A DNA stretch of 64,000 nt, taken from IMG/VR virus record IMGVR_UViG_3300027759_003961, positions 1-64,000 of that record. One strand, written 5' to 3'. Position 1 is the stretch's first letter, and each line of letters begins with the position of its first letter. Shown one piece after another: positions 47,851-56,915 of the stretch. This DNA is from a virus. A program made the translations under genes and the position numbers. The notes below the pieces were generated by a model. The model did no database searches, was not told where the DNA came from, and was given only the letters and a program-made list of their open reading frames with translations.

Positions 47851-48445
47851 CGGGTTTTTTAAAATCAGCAAATACTACAACATTGCCAGATTCTTCGCCG
47901 GCAATATCATCTGTCCACGCCATATCTAACTCTCCCCAGGCTGTGGCTTGTAGTATAGCAACCACATTGTCTGAGTTTGCCGGCGCAACCTCGCTGTGAT
48001 TTAGATCCGCAGTGTCCCACCATTCGGGTTGTACATACCCTACAGTGTGTTCTTCTTCACTGTGTAGATAAACCATGTATTCGCCCACAGCACTGGACAA
48101 TTCAGTTTCAAACACAATCATGCGATTTTCCATCACAGCATTTAGTTTATGGTACAGCATGATTCCAATCAGCTGATCAACCGGAGCTCCGGGCATGGTT
48201 GTAATGCGTAGTCCTGCTTGTACATATTGATCGCATTGTTCCGTTTCAGCAGCATCAATAAAAATAGTACTTTCCATGCAGGTGTAGATAAAATATTTGA
48301 GTCGTTCAAATGCTGTGGTTTGATCGTCGGGATCCTCACTCACCGTGGCCATTAATACCCTAAGGGTATAGTTGTTCATGTAAAAATTGCCATTATGATA
48401 AATGCCAGCAGTAAAAGGAAAGTCGTATTTGAGTCGCACGTTCAT
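47837..48445 (-). CDS. conserved phage protein, unknown function
   Basis: 202 residues, acidic. The sequence FPFTAGIYHNGNFYMNNYTL suggests a beta-rich start, then ERLKYFIYTCMESTIFIDAA and PGAPVDQLIGIMLYHKLNAV. C-terminal acidic region (TDDIAGEESGNVVVFADF). I recall a similar protein upstream of the DnaE-like gene in other T4-like phages. No enzyme motif. It overlaps the small gene upstream by four bases. Confidence 0.55.
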   Translation of the reverse strand: MNVRLKYDFPFTAGIYHNGNFYMNNYTLRVLMATVSEDPDDQTTAFERLKYFIYTCMESTIFIDAAETEQCDQYVQAGLRITTMPGAPVDQLIGIMLYHKLNAVMENRMIVFETELSSAVGEYMVYLHSEEEHTVGYVQPEWWDTADLNHSEVAPANSDNVVAILQATAWGELDMAWTDDIAGEESGNVVVFADFKKPDEAK

Positions 48446-48663
48446 GATATGTCGATCACATTGTTAAATTCATTATCGGGATTCTTGCGAATTTTTTCTT
48501 GGTACTTGGTTTGATGACTTTCAATGGCCATTCTGATTTGATTACAAAGGTCAGCATTGCCCATGCGGTAGGCTATGCCCAATTTGCGATTGAGTTCGGT
48601 AATTTTTTCTTGCAGTTGCTCTGGAGTAAAATCTTCCAGACTGCCAATTAAAGGGTGTTCCAT
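48442..48663 (-). CDS. small conserved helical phage protein
   Basis: 73 residues. EDFTPEQLQEKITELNRKLG then AYRMGNADLCNQIRMAIESH is a helical hairpin, with a polar tail. It is coupled to the next gene by a four-base overlap. Short helical proteins of this type sit before the DnaE-like cluster in related phages as far as I recall. No function assigned. Confidence 0.55.
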   Translation of the reverse strand: MEHPLIGSLEDFTPEQLQEKITELNRKLGIAYRMGNADLCNQIRMAIESHQTKYQEKIRKNPDNEFNNVIDIS

Positions 48664-48708
48664 ATACCTATTGTATATGATCGCTACAACAAAGTCAATG
48701 GGGTTTGG

Positions 48709-49587
48709 TTAAGCGAATGCGGCACCGTTGTTGCCAATACAGAACCATTTGGCATTGACATATTGTAAGGTACAAGCTTCACCGGTGGCATTAAATGTAA
48801 TAGTTCCTGCGCCACCCCACCCTGGATTGGCCACGGTGATTACCATGTTTCCAGATTGTTGGTACATGACAAAAGTTTTGATCTGACCATTTACCCCTGC
48901 CGCTAAAGTTGCTGTGGTGGAGGTGACTGTACTAAAATAACTAGTAGTCAATGCCAAATTGGCTGCCGCTGTATCAGCTAAGTCCTCACTGCTGTTGTTA
49001 AAAGGTTGAAGTTGCTTGTTAACTTCGCTGATAGTTATTGTAGAGCCACCGTTGCTGGTAACAAATTGGAAACTGTACACACCGGTTGAAACAAACGTAA
49101 TAGTGTTAGTTGATGTATTCAATCCTTGGATACCAAGGCCGTTAACTGAAACAGCGGCAGGAATTTGTAAGGTGTGGGCAACGTTGGACACTGTAACTTG
49201 TACCACTACCGTGCTTGCTGTTCCTGCTACAGAAAAATTACTAAATGCCAAGCTGACTGAGCCGTTAGTGGTCAATGTTTGATAACTGCCTAGTGCATAG
49301 TTAATCGTAACCGAGCCACTTAATGTGCCTAGTACTACTACAGTTTCGCTCATGTCTTGTAATTGCGCATTACTCAACAGGCTGCCTTGCATGTCGTTGT
49401 TTAAGACTGTACCAGCCAGGGCACTTTTAAGCACGGCATTATTTTGCAAATCCGTTATTTCATCAGCTGCGTATTGAAAATTAGTAGATGTATTGGTAAA
49501 ATTATCGCGAAATCCTTGCGAGTTATTGTCCTGCCCGGCTACTGGATACGCACCGTCAATGTTGTTTGGATTAATATTTGAAGTCAT
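48709..49587 (-). CDS. tail fibre or virion decoration-like protein
   Basis: 292 residues, rich in Thr, Ser, Asn and Val, as in fibre proteins. The start NINPNNIDGAYPVAGQDNNS and FRDNFTNTSTNFQYAADEIT is typical of T4-like fibre subunits (NxxxxFxxNFxxxxxxxxxAxxEI). After a helix the chain is beta-rich with repeated short strands (VTVSNVAHTLQIPAAVSVNG, ITFVSTGVYSFQFVTSNGG). The end CTLQYVNAKWFCIGNNGAAF is a C-terminal cap often found in phage fibre and capsid-decoration proteins. CTAAATA (49613-49619) and AATAAATA (49600-49607) motifs lie upstream with AGGAA between the latter and ATG. Confidence 0.6.
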   Translation of the reverse strand: MTSNINPNNIDGAYPVAGQDNNSQGFRDNFTNTSTNFQYAADEITDLQNNAVLKSALAGTVLNNDMQGSLLSNAQLQDMSETVVVLGTLSGSVTINYALGSYQTLTTNGSVSLAFSNFSVAGTASTVVVQVTVSNVAHTLQIPAAVSVNGLGIQGLNTSTNTITFVSTGVYSFQFVTSNGGSTITISEVNKQLQPFNNSSEDLADTAAANLALTTSYFSTVTSTTATLAAGVNGQIKTFVMYQQSGNMVITVANPGWGGAGTITFNATGEACTLQYVNAKWFCIGNNGAAFA

Positions 49588-49615
49588 GTGTATAATTCCT
49601 ATTTATTGCTGTTAT

Positions 49616-52219
49616 TTAGCTAGTTTGAGGTACACTATCAATTATGTTATACTTAGGGAACAACAGGTATTTGTCATACTCTGTAGTATTGTTATTAGTA
49701 TACATATCAACAGGTGCAGTAAATTGTAGGCTGTTACCATCAAATACCGTAGGCACCCCAGGTACTGTTTTAATATCCCAAGTGGCACCAGTGCCTGTGC
49801 CGGTGATATTTGTTCCTACTATGTTATAATAAAAAACACCTGCGGTATTAAACGTAGCAACTCCGTAGCAAAATGCACTTTGTATAGTGCCTAATTCATC
49901 TACGGTATTTACAGTGAGCACAATATTGTTTACGTTGTCTAGCCCTCCAACTTGAGATCCTAAGATTAATATACGATCGCCGGCATAAACAATGTCTCCA
50001 TTTTGTGCTCGTTCAACCCCACGATATCCTGTGCCTCCATTAAATGCCAAACTACTGTCGTTTGGAATGGGCAACTGGTAATGGCTGTTCACGTCAAATG
50101 TTTCTAACTCTGGAGGTTGTGGTACCCAATGTTGTCCAGCGCGGTCCCAATTCTTGGTTAAGAAGTTGTCTAGCTCATATCGATCTGCTTTAAAGTCTAC
50201 CAAGTTAAGTTGTGTACCAAATTGTGTTTGGATGTTGTAGGCGATTTGTCCGCTTTGCCCAGGAGCGGTATAGGCTATTACCCAAGCTGGCGTAAACCCT
50301 AATACCCTACCATTGGCTTGGCGACTCAGCATCCATCTAGGCAACACATTACTAACTTGTCCTACAACATCAATTACTTGATCTCGCATGTTTTGTAGGC
50401 TATTAGGATATACCGAATCAATTTCAGTGCTGTCGTTGGCATTAATTGGGAAGGCCAGTACTACTTGTTTGTCCACACTTTCACCAGCATTGTTTACCAA
50501 GTCGTCTATGACTTCGCTATAAACTACTTCGTAAATCACATTGCCTGCGTCATCCAAGGCTTGCGCTGTTTTGATGTTGCCCAGCACCAAGTTTTTCCAA
50601 TAATGATTGAGATTTAGACTGGCCAAATAATCATCCAAAGTAGCAGCTGTAAGACCGTAAGCATGATTATACACCACGTTACGAGCCACACCAAAGTTAG
50701 GATCATCTGCGCGATAAATCAAGTTGGGTGTAAAAATTGTTGGATTTTGTAACAGGCTGGCTACCAGGTCGCGATCATCCTGTGGTGGCATGGCCTGTAT
50801 GTACAGATTATCGTAGGGTTCTTGGTAACGACGTACCACAGTGATTGAGAATGTTTTGTTCACGTTAACCAAGCCATTTACACTAAATGCGTTGACTGTA
50901 AACGTGGCCATCATGTCAAATGTGGTTGGTTGACGCACAGTATTAAGATTCACGTCAAACACTGTGGTGCCGCCATCTAAACAAAATGTATCAAAGCTGA
51001 CACGCCCTGCAATATGTCCGGATGTTAACAGTTGTAGGCCCTGTGGTAGTCGGCTGTCGCTGCCAGACAACAGTCGATACTGTAGTGAAATGCCAGATAC
51101 ATTAACTGCTTCAACATAAAAGGTACTGGTTGCACCGTTGTCAATAAATCCTAAACTGCTAGGAACTCTGGCTCTCTCAGCTTCGTCTGTGGGTGTTAAC
51201 CAAACTACATCTGAGTTTACCGGGCCGTTTATAGTCAAACTAAATGTGTAGGGATAGCTGTAGTTTGCAGGATTGTTGACTTCTCTTACTATAAGATCAA
51301 ATGAATATTCGTTGGACAATATGCCCTCATATGGGATATACCCATAAATCCACCCTGAAATAGGATCAAGCGTTAGACCGGGTGGTAGAGCGGTAATGTT
51401 AATAAACTCAAATGGATTATTAGCAAAATCCAATCCAGTAAATTCAAAAGCATAGAAGTTGTCACTGCGAGTGGATCCAATACTTCCAACGGGTGTGGTA
51501 ATAATAGGTGGTTGTACAGGAGCCGTATCGGCTGTGATGAATGTGTTGTCTGCGGTTACATGAGTGTTATCCGCAGTCATGGTACTTCTAGCATACACTA
51601 GTATGTTAAAACTTCTTGTATCACTGGAGACACCATTGCTGACTCTGAGAGTAAATGAATACGTGGTTGAGGTTACAGTAACATCGGTGTTGGGTGTGAT
51701 ATATCCTGAGATTACACCAGCAGTAGATACAGTAAGTCCAGTAGGCAGTGCCCCAGCAATTAAGGTCACTATGTTGACAGCAGAGATATTAGGATCTGTA
51801 TAACTTACTGTAAGGTCAGTAATCTGAGACCCGTCAAAATAAGTACCTATAGTACCAGCTGGAGTAGTCCAAGACACTGTGCTAGCGCCTGCTATGGTCA
51901 AAGAGAAGGTGCGATCTGCTAGTTTATCAATTACCGGCACACCGTTGACTACAAGTTCAGTATATGCTCGTACTGCAAATTGACTGGTGGTATCCACAAC
52001 CACATCCGCAGGAACTCCTTGTACTGTGCTGACAGCCGAAGGATTGCCGGATAATACTCCAGTTTCATTGATTTGTATGCCTGGTGGCAACCGGCCAGCA
52101 ATTACACGATAACGTACTGTGTTGTCGGATGTGGCCACTAAAGGGACACGATAAAACACCCCTTCGGGTATGGTTCCTAGTGTGCCTGCAGGAGTGACCC
52201 AATTTGGTATGGTAGACAT
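49616..52219 (-). CDS. large adhesin-like fibre protein with Ig-like repeats
   Basis: 867 residues. At least four putative-Ig (He_PIG-like) repeats are visible by their signatures (A)-G-x-L-P-x-G-(I/L)-x-(I/L)...G-x-(L/I)-x-G: GRLPPGIQINETGVLSGNP, GALPTGLTVSTAGVISGYI, ALPPGLTLDPISGWIYGYI and SRLPQGLQLLTSGHIAGRV. Strand motifs such as FTLRVSNG and FDLIVREVN follow each. The C-terminal 400 residues have a different fold (YRADDPNFGVARNVVYNHAY, ALNLNHYWKNLVLGNIKTA-like region) shared with no known family I can name. It is probably a tail-fibre or surface adhesin; the repeats suggest elongated binding of host receptors or glycans. Confidence 0.7.
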   Translation of the reverse strand: MSTIPNWVTPAGTLGTIPEGVFYRVPLVATSDNTVRYRVIAGRLPPGIQINETGVLSGNPSAVSTVQGVPADVVVDTTSQFAVRAYTELVVNGVPVIDKLADRTFSLTIAGASTVSWTTPAGTIGTYFDGSQITDLTVSYTDPNISAVNIVTLIAGALPTGLTVSTAGVISGYITPNTDVTVTSTTYSFTLRVSNGVSSDTRSFNILVYARSTMTADNTHVTADNTFITADTAPVQPPIITTPVGSIGSTRSDNFYAFEFTGLDFANNPFEFINITALPPGLTLDPISGWIYGYIPYEGILSNEYSFDLIVREVNNPANYSYPYTFSLTINGPVNSDVVWLTPTDEAERARVPSSLGFIDNGATSTFYVEAVNVSGISLQYRLLSGSDSRLPQGLQLLTSGHIAGRVSFDTFCLDGGTTVFDVNLNTVRQPTTFDMMATFTVNAFSVNGLVNVNKTFSITVVRRYQEPYDNLYIQAMPPQDDRDLVASLLQNPTIFTPNLIYRADDPNFGVARNVVYNHAYGLTAATLDDYLASLNLNHYWKNLVLGNIKTAQALDDAGNVIYEVVYSEVIDDLVNNAGESVDKQVVLAFPINANDSTEIDSVYPNSLQNMRDQVIDVVGQVSNVLPRWMLSRQANGRVLGFTPAWVIAYTAPGQSGQIAYNIQTQFGTQLNLVDFKADRYELDNFLTKNWDRAGQHWVPQPPELETFDVNSHYQLPIPNDSSLAFNGGTGYRGVERAQNGDIVYAGDRILILGSQVGGLDNVNNIVLTVNTVDELGTIQSAFCYGVATFNTAGVFYYNIVGTNITGTGTGATWDIKTVPGVPTVFDGNSLQFTAPVDMYTNNNTTEYDKYLLFPKYNIIDSVPQTS

Positions 52220-52220
52220 A

Positions 52221-54323
52221 TTATACGATTACAGCTAGAATAACTTTCTCACCATCGCTATTGTTGGACTCTAGCGATTTGGCAAATACGGCTTGACCGT
52301 ACACTCGCTCTCGGCCGATACTGAATGCCACACCTGGAGTAGTTGAAGTGACTAAACTATCGCCTTTGGTCACTGGGCCAATTAATCGTACAGGTACCTT
52401 ACCGCGTAGTGCTACTGGAAGTCCCGGTTCACCAGAGTTCATCAAGTATGCAGGATTGGTACTGATTACTCCAGCTACACGTTCATCAGCTGCTTCTGTA
52501 GTGACAGTAATTTCTTGTTCGCCGCCAAATATAACCACTGTACCAGGCGCATAGTTTGCATCGGCTAGATAGTTTTCAGCCAAGTCAGCATATTGAGCAC
52601 TTGTTGCTTGGGCAAACACAGTATTAAAATAAAGTGTGTCACTACCAATATTTCCAACACCATTACCATTAGCATTGACAATATTGCCAACGGTCAATGC
52701 ATCGCTGGTAATGTTGCCTGTGGTTGATATGGTGTTTGATCCAAATGCAGACAACAATGTGGTTACATTGCTGTTGCCGTAGGATGCTGATAGTCCTGTG
52801 AGTTGACTACCATTACCAAGAATATAATTGCCGGTAATATTGCCAGTAGCACTAACTGTGCCACCTGTGGCTACATTGCCAGCTGTAACAGTACCAGTTG
52901 CTGAAATTATACCTGTTGTAGTTTGCCCAAGCGGTGTAAAAATTACAAGAGGAGAGATACCATTCACATTGATTGACACATTACCTGCGCTGGTACCAAC
53001 CAACACGTTTGAATTGCCATTTTGGATAGTGTTAGTTGAAGGTAATGCCCCGTTGGCAAATGATATGTTACCTAAAATATAATTTCCAGTAACATTACCG
53101 GTGGCACTAACTTGTCCGACGGTGCGAATATTTCCACCAGTAATGTTGCCACTTAGACTGGCGCCGGTTCCTGTATAACTTGTAGCTGTAATATCTCCGC
53201 TGACATTGATATCTTGTCCGACAAACAGATAGTTAGAAGTTCTAATGTTGCCGGTGGCACTTACTTGGCCCCCAACTGTTGCATTACCAGCTATTCTGGT
53301 GGTACTGTTTGCGTTAGCAATATAAACATTGCTGGAATCGCCGCCAAGCCATATCGTGGTAGGATATGTGTTTCCTAAAAACAAGGTAGTGACTCCTGAT
53401 GGTACACCAATTTGACCACTGCTGGCGTGTATTGTGGTACCAGTTATTGTTGCACTAGAATTAATATTCCCAGTGGCGCTGACTCGTCCAGCCGTGCGTA
53501 AATTGCCAGCTTGAACATTACCTTGGCTACTGATAGTGCCCAATACAGTTAACAAATTTGGTCCACCAGTATCAAAAGTGAATCCAGCTACCGCATCTGC
53601 ATTTCCACTGGTGTTGAATATAACCTGTGTGGTACTACCAGGAACTACAAAGTTTCCAGTAATATTGCCAAAAAAGTTTCCAACAAAATATTGATCTGTG
53701 ATAATATTTCCGGTAGCACTTACTTGCGCACCTGTGGTTAAATTTCCACCCGAGACATTACCGGTGGCACTAACTTGTCCACCGGTAACGTTACCAGTAG
53801 TTGAAATAACATTGGATCCAAATGCAGACAATAATGTAACTACGTTAGCATTGGTATAGGTTGCTGGCAGTCCTGTGAGTTGGCTGCCATTGCCTAAAAT
53901 ATAACTACCACGTATATTGCCGGTGGCGCTGACCAGTCCAGCAACGTATTGCCCTGTGCTGGCCACCACTACCACGTTTGAAGTTCCACCTATACTAGTA
54001 GTAGCATTTCCATTGACACCGGCAATTTTTACATTACTGGTACCGTTGTTGATTGAGCTTACCGATATATTACCTACCTGCGTTACTTGCCCCCATATGG
54101 TACTGTTGCCAGTATAGTTGGCAAAACAATAGTAAAAATAAGTTGAATCCACTGCATACATTCCAGGAATATCACCAGTTGACCCTGTTAAAGATGCTGG
54201 CGGCGTAACTTGGTACCGAGCATACAGCTCGTTAAAATTGCTGTTGCAATAGTTAAATGCAGTTGCTAATGGTGTACCATCACCAGAATTAGTAGGTGTA
54301 GTAACAATGGTCAGTTGAGTCAT
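52221..54323 (-). CDS. repetitive tail-fibre protein with conserved C-terminal domain
   Basis: 700 residues. The body is built from recurring G-x-V-S-A-T-G-N-(I/V) units (GGQVSATGN, TGAQVSATGN, GRVSATGN, VGQVSATGN and others) separated by I-x-G-N-Y-I-L-G-N-type strands: a beta-helical shaft. The C-terminal 140 residues are a domain I recall from marine T4-like fibres: QYADLAENYLADANYAPGTV, EQEITVTTEAADERVAGVIS and VALRGKVPVRLIGPVTKGDS, which may be a chaperone or trimerisation end. The gene lies one base upstream of the Ig-like fibre gene. A GTAAATA motif at 54345-54351 precedes it, with AGAGGA before the ATG. Confidence 0.8.
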   Translation of the reverse strand: MTQLTIVTTPTNSGDGTPLATAFNYCNSNFNELYARYQVTPPASLTGSTGDIPGMYAVDSTYFYYCFANYTGNSTIWGQVTQVGNISVSSINNGTSNVKIAGVNGNATTSIGGTSNVVVVASTGQYVAGLVSATGNIRGSYILGNGSQLTGLPATYTNANVVTLLSAFGSNVISTTGNVTGGQVSATGNVSGGNLTTGAQVSATGNIITDQYFVGNFFGNITGNFVVPGSTTQVIFNTSGNADAVAGFTFDTGGPNLLTVLGTISSQGNVQAGNLRTAGRVSATGNINSSATITGTTIHASSGQIGVPSGVTTLFLGNTYPTTIWLGGDSSNVYIANANSTTRIAGNATVGGQVSATGNIRTSNYLFVGQDINVSGDITATSYTGTGASLSGNITGGNIRTVGQVSATGNVTGNYILGNISFANGALPSTNTIQNGNSNVLVGTSAGNVSINVNGISPLVIFTPLGQTTTGIISATGTVTAGNVATGGTVSATGNITGNYILGNGSQLTGLSASYGNSNVTTLLSAFGSNTISTTGNITSDALTVGNIVNANGNGVGNIGSDTLYFNTVFAQATSAQYADLAENYLADANYAPGTVVIFGGEQEITVTTEAADERVAGVISTNPAYLMNSGEPGLPVALRGKVPVRLIGPVTKGDSLVTSTTPGVAFSIGRERVYGQAVFAKSLESNNSDGEKVILAVIV

Positions 54324-54386
54324 AGATCGGCGTCCTCTTGGTAGTATTTACCAGAGTTTACCGCTGTTGGTCTTTGGGTGTTTTGT

Positions 54387-54713
54387 TTATTCTGGACTAA
54401 AACTACTGCCGCAACCGCAGGTGGTTACAGCCTGGGGATTTTTAATACTAAAAGTAGCACCGTATTGGTCTTCTTTATAGTCTACTTCTGCACCTTGAAG
54501 ATAGCCGCCACTCATTGAATCAACTAAAACTTGGACTCCGTTATAGTCTAAATCCCAATCATCTTCGTTTTTCACTTCATCTAAGGTAAACCCGTAGCTC
54601 ATTCCGCTACACCCGCCACCCTGAACAAAAACACGGAGTTTAATATTAGGGTTATTTTCTTCGGCAATAATATCTTTAATTTTTGCTACTGCGTTTTCTG
54701 TAATTGTAATCAT
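54387..54713 (-). CDS. erpA: ErpA/IscA-type A-type iron-sulfur carrier
   Basis: 108 residues. A-type carriers hold and insert iron-sulfur clusters. The three conserved cysteines are present: [16 protein letters not shown] (C about 35) and TTCGCGSSF (C-G-C near the C-terminus, at about 99-101), with the family hinge [15 protein letters not shown]. Family length is 107-115. The ATG overlaps the superoxide dismutase stop (four bases), so both are made together. It may help mature phage-encoded or host iron-sulfur enzymes such as the radical SAM protein at 56967 or support the host during infection. Identification is firm. Confidence 0.93.
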   Translation of the reverse strand: MITITENAVAKIKDIIAEENNPNIKLRVFVQGGGCSGMSYGFTLDEVKNEDDWDLDYNGVQVLVDSMSGGYLQGAEVDYKEDQYGATFSIKNPQAVTTCGCGSSFSPE

Positions 54714-55249
54714 ATTCTCTCCGAGCAGACATTCCAGTTAATAATTTTCCACATATTATCTAAATATTGTTCTTTTTCCCACTGATAATCCGACCATGCA
54801 TGTTCCCACCAGTCCACGAGCACACAGATATCTGTTCTAACTGCATGGTTCTTGATTGTTTTAATCGTGCCCGATGTGCTAAGATATACCCAGCCTGACC
54901 CCTGGACAGCCATGGCCACCTTTTTAAATTCTGCTTTAAAGTCTTCATAAGTTTTAAAATTACTTTCGATAAGTTCTAATACAGCGCCTTTAGGACGATT
55001 AGCACCTTTGGGTGGTTGTAATTGTGGGAAAAACTTGTTGTGTAAAAAGCTGCCGGCGCGGTTAAATTCTGGATCACCCTCACCTGCATTGTAGCGTTTT
55101 GCATAGCCTTTGGCTAGATGTTCGTAGTGATAGATAATATTATTTTTGCTCAGTACTGGATCTAAACCGTCTTCTGCATAGGACAGAGGTGTGGTTTCCA
55201 ACTTGGCCGGTCGTGTAGTTTGTTCTATTAGATTGATTTGTTCACGCAT
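54710..55249 (-). CDS. sodA/B: Fe/Mn superoxide dismutase
   Basis: 179 residues (family 190-205). Metal ligands: H in [15 protein letters not shown] (about 41-55), H in [14 protein letters not shown] (about 65-78), and D-W-W-E-H-A-W near residue 145-151, the D-x-W-x-x-H signature. [11 protein letters not shown] (about 117-127) is the strand before it. The N-terminal alpha-hairpin is shorter than usual. Whether it uses iron or manganese cannot be decided here. CTAAATA ends four bases before the ATG. It dismutates superoxide, probably to protect infected cells or the phage's own iron-sulfur enzymes. Confidence 0.88.
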   Translation of the reverse strand: MREQINLIEQTTRPAKLETTPLSYAEDGLDPVLSKNNIIYHYEHLAKGYAKRYNAGEGDPEFNRAGSFLHNKFFPQLQPPKGANRPKGAVLELIESNFKTYEDFKAEFKKVAMAVQGSGWVYLSTSGTIKTIKNHAVRTDICVLVDWWEHAWSDYQWEKEQYLDNMWKIINWNVCSERI

Positions 55250-55256
55250 AGGGTAT

Positions 55257-56264
55257 TTAGTTTAATGCAGAGCTAAAGCCAATCATTTTTGACTTGTAAG
55301 TGTTGTCAGGCCGATACAATACAAAGTCCCAGTCCTGATCAATAAAAGTAGTGTGTTCTAAATCTACCCATATTAAAAATTCACTTAGATCAATGTCTCT
55401 TGGATGTTTGACATAGAGTACATGTTGTTTGTTTTCTGCTCCGTAGTGATTTCTTGCTAGTCTTTCTAGATGTCCTGGAAGGAACAACTGATGTGCAAGA
55501 TGGCTAATGTCTCCGGCTACACGATAGTCCCAAACAGCTAGACTATCTGAAATTAACTCTGGCCAATCTGTATAAATTTCTAACTGTGGACGTGGGTATC
55601 TTATTTTCCATTGCTGTAGTTTGTTTAGCGTGTCCAAATTTGATAGCTCTTGAGAGTTTTGATACCCTTCTAACTCTTCATCAATTACACCGTGCAAAAA
55701 TAAACGAGTATGATTGTTTATTTGTTTCAACACAGCAGAAAGTTGTATCGCTGGACTTTGTCTAGGATTATATGCTAACCCAAGTACAGTATGCAGTTGT
55801 TGGTCTGAGGTTACTTCGACAGGATTATCAATCCACTGAGAAATATCTGAGCCTGCTTGATCAAAAAACAGTGCTGTAAGTTGTTCTGGATCCTTTTTAG
55901 TTAGGCCACTAGCAAGTATTCGGCCGCCGCCTGTTGCCCACTCGGGCTCATTGTCTATCATATTAACACATGCTGGCCATTTCCACTCAGTAGTAAGAGC
56001 AAGTCTAGTCATACGCAATCTAAAATCTGAAAATTTTTCTGTAGCAGCTGTGGGTGCATTTAATTGTTCAAGAAACTGTTGTTTACGTTCTTGGAATAGT
56101 TGATTAAAATATATTTTATTAATGGTGCCATGATATAATCGTCCAAATACATGTAATAACGGCAAGAGCTTGTGGTCGCCTGAGTTTTCAACAGTGACAC
56201 GAAGAGCTATACTACCTGCTTGTAATGGAATCGCATGATAAAATCCATGCTGATCTTTTATCAT
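55257..56264 (-). CDS. hypothetical protein, 335 residues
   Basis: Not recognised. The chain is a mixed alpha/beta protein with many W, H and R residues. Visible phrases include LPLLHVFGRLYHGTINKIYF (about 33-52), TGGGRILASGLTKKDPEQLT (about 111-130), HTRLFLHGVIDEELEGYQ and WDYRVAGDISHLAHQLFLPG near the end. The ATG overlaps the IF-1 stop codon by four bases, and the stop is eight bases before the superoxide dismutase start, so it is part of the ErpA/SOD/IF-1 operon. No signal peptide or membrane segment. Confidence 0.5.
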   Translation of the reverse strand: MIKDQHGFYHAIPLQAGSIALRVTVENSGDHKLLPLLHVFGRLYHGTINKIYFNQLFQERKQQFLEQLNAPTAATEKFSDFRLRMTRLALTTEWKWPACVNMIDNEPEWATGGGRILASGLTKKDPEQLTALFFDQAGSDISQWIDNPVEVTSDQQLHTVLGLAYNPRQSPAIQLSAVLKQINNHTRLFLHGVIDEELEGYQNSQELSNLDTLNKLQQWKIRYPRPQLEIYTDWPELISDSLAVWDYRVAGDISHLAHQLFLPGHLERLARNHYGAENKQHVLYVKHPRDIDLSEFLIWVDLEHTTFIDQDWDFVLYRPDNTYKSKMIGFSSALN

Positions 56265-56479
56265 CTGCGCCTTGTGATGCGTCCACGATTTAAATCATAC
56301 GGGCTAAATTCTAGCTCTACTGTGTCGCCGGCTAGCACTTTGATATTGTTTTGTCTCATTCTACCACTGAGATTGGCAAGCACTAGTCGTTCAAACCCTT
56401 CCATTTGGACTCGGTACATGGTGTTGGGTAATACTTCTGCAATAACACCTTCCATTTTTATAACATCTTCTTTGCTCAA
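56261..56479 (-). CDS. infA: translation initiation factor IF-1
   Basis: 72 residues, exactly the length of bacterial IF-1. IF-1 is an OB-fold protein that binds the ribosomal A site during initiation. The sequence reads SKEDVIKMEGVIAEVLPNTM at the start (E. coli: [20 protein letters not shown]) and ends GDTVELEFSPYDLNRGRITRR (E. coli: [21 protein letters not shown]). The start codon is TTG at 56477-56479, preceded by AAGGAG at 11 bases. All family landmarks including SGRMR are present, so it should be functional. Phage-encoded IF-1 is uncommon and suggests control of host translation. Confidence 0.97.
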   Translation of the reverse strand: MSKEDVIKMEGVIAEVLPNTMYRVQMEGFERLVLANLSGRMRQNNIKVLAGDTVELEFSPYDLNRGRITRRR

Positions 56480-56513
56480 TTGTGTGCTAATCTCCTTAGT
56501 GTTTTACTTATGA

Positions 56514-56903
56514 TTAACGACGCATAGAACTAATATCTATAGCTTCTTGATCGGTAAACACCGGAACACCATTAGATTTATGAAGAGTAGCTATGCCCTT
56601 TACCTTGGTTCCGGTATATTCGTTATCTTTGACTTTTACACAGGGCACCCAGCCAGTGTCTTGGCTAGCAACATGAGGAGTTTCTCTCCCAGGCGGAGTC
56701 TTGGGCATAAAGTCCTGTATAGTCTTTTTGGGTGCATTATAAGGGCCAGTACTAAATCGAGGCGCCATCTTATCAAACTTCACCAGCTTGCTATCCCATT
56801 CGGCTTGGCGTTGTTGAGCTAGCTTTTTGGCTTCGGCGCTGGCCCATCGTTTAGGACCTTTTTTCTTGCCTGTTGTGCTTAACCAAGGGCCTTCAAGATG
56901 CAT
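56514..56903 (-). CDS. conserved phage protein with WLSTTGKKKG signature
   Basis: 129 residues starting at ATG 56901-56903 (an upstream ATG at 56909 is possible). The start MHLEGPWLSTTGKKKGPKRW is a phrase I recall in T4-like phages. The body is basic and helical (EAKKLAQQRQAEWDSKLVKF), with a second part VPCVKVKDNEYTGTKVKGIA at the C-terminus. Function unknown; probably a DNA- or RNA-associated protein made early, since it has a strong promoter with an operator-like inverted repeat. A leaderless 9-codon frame precedes it from ATG 56935. Confidence 0.6.
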   Translation of the reverse strand: MHLEGPWLSTTGKKKGPKRWASAEAKKLAQQRQAEWDSKLVKFDKMAPRFSTGPYNAPKKTIQDFMPKTPPGRETPHVASQDTGWVPCVKVKDNEYTGTKVKGIATLHKSNGVPVFTDQEAIDISSMRR

Positions 56904-56915
56904 GGTCATAAAAAG

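Noticed and set aside
52221-54323. Tandem repeat array or CRISPR-like structure
   Set aside because: The recurring units encode the VSATGN peptide repeats of a fibre in frame; spacing varies and there are no conserved spacers.
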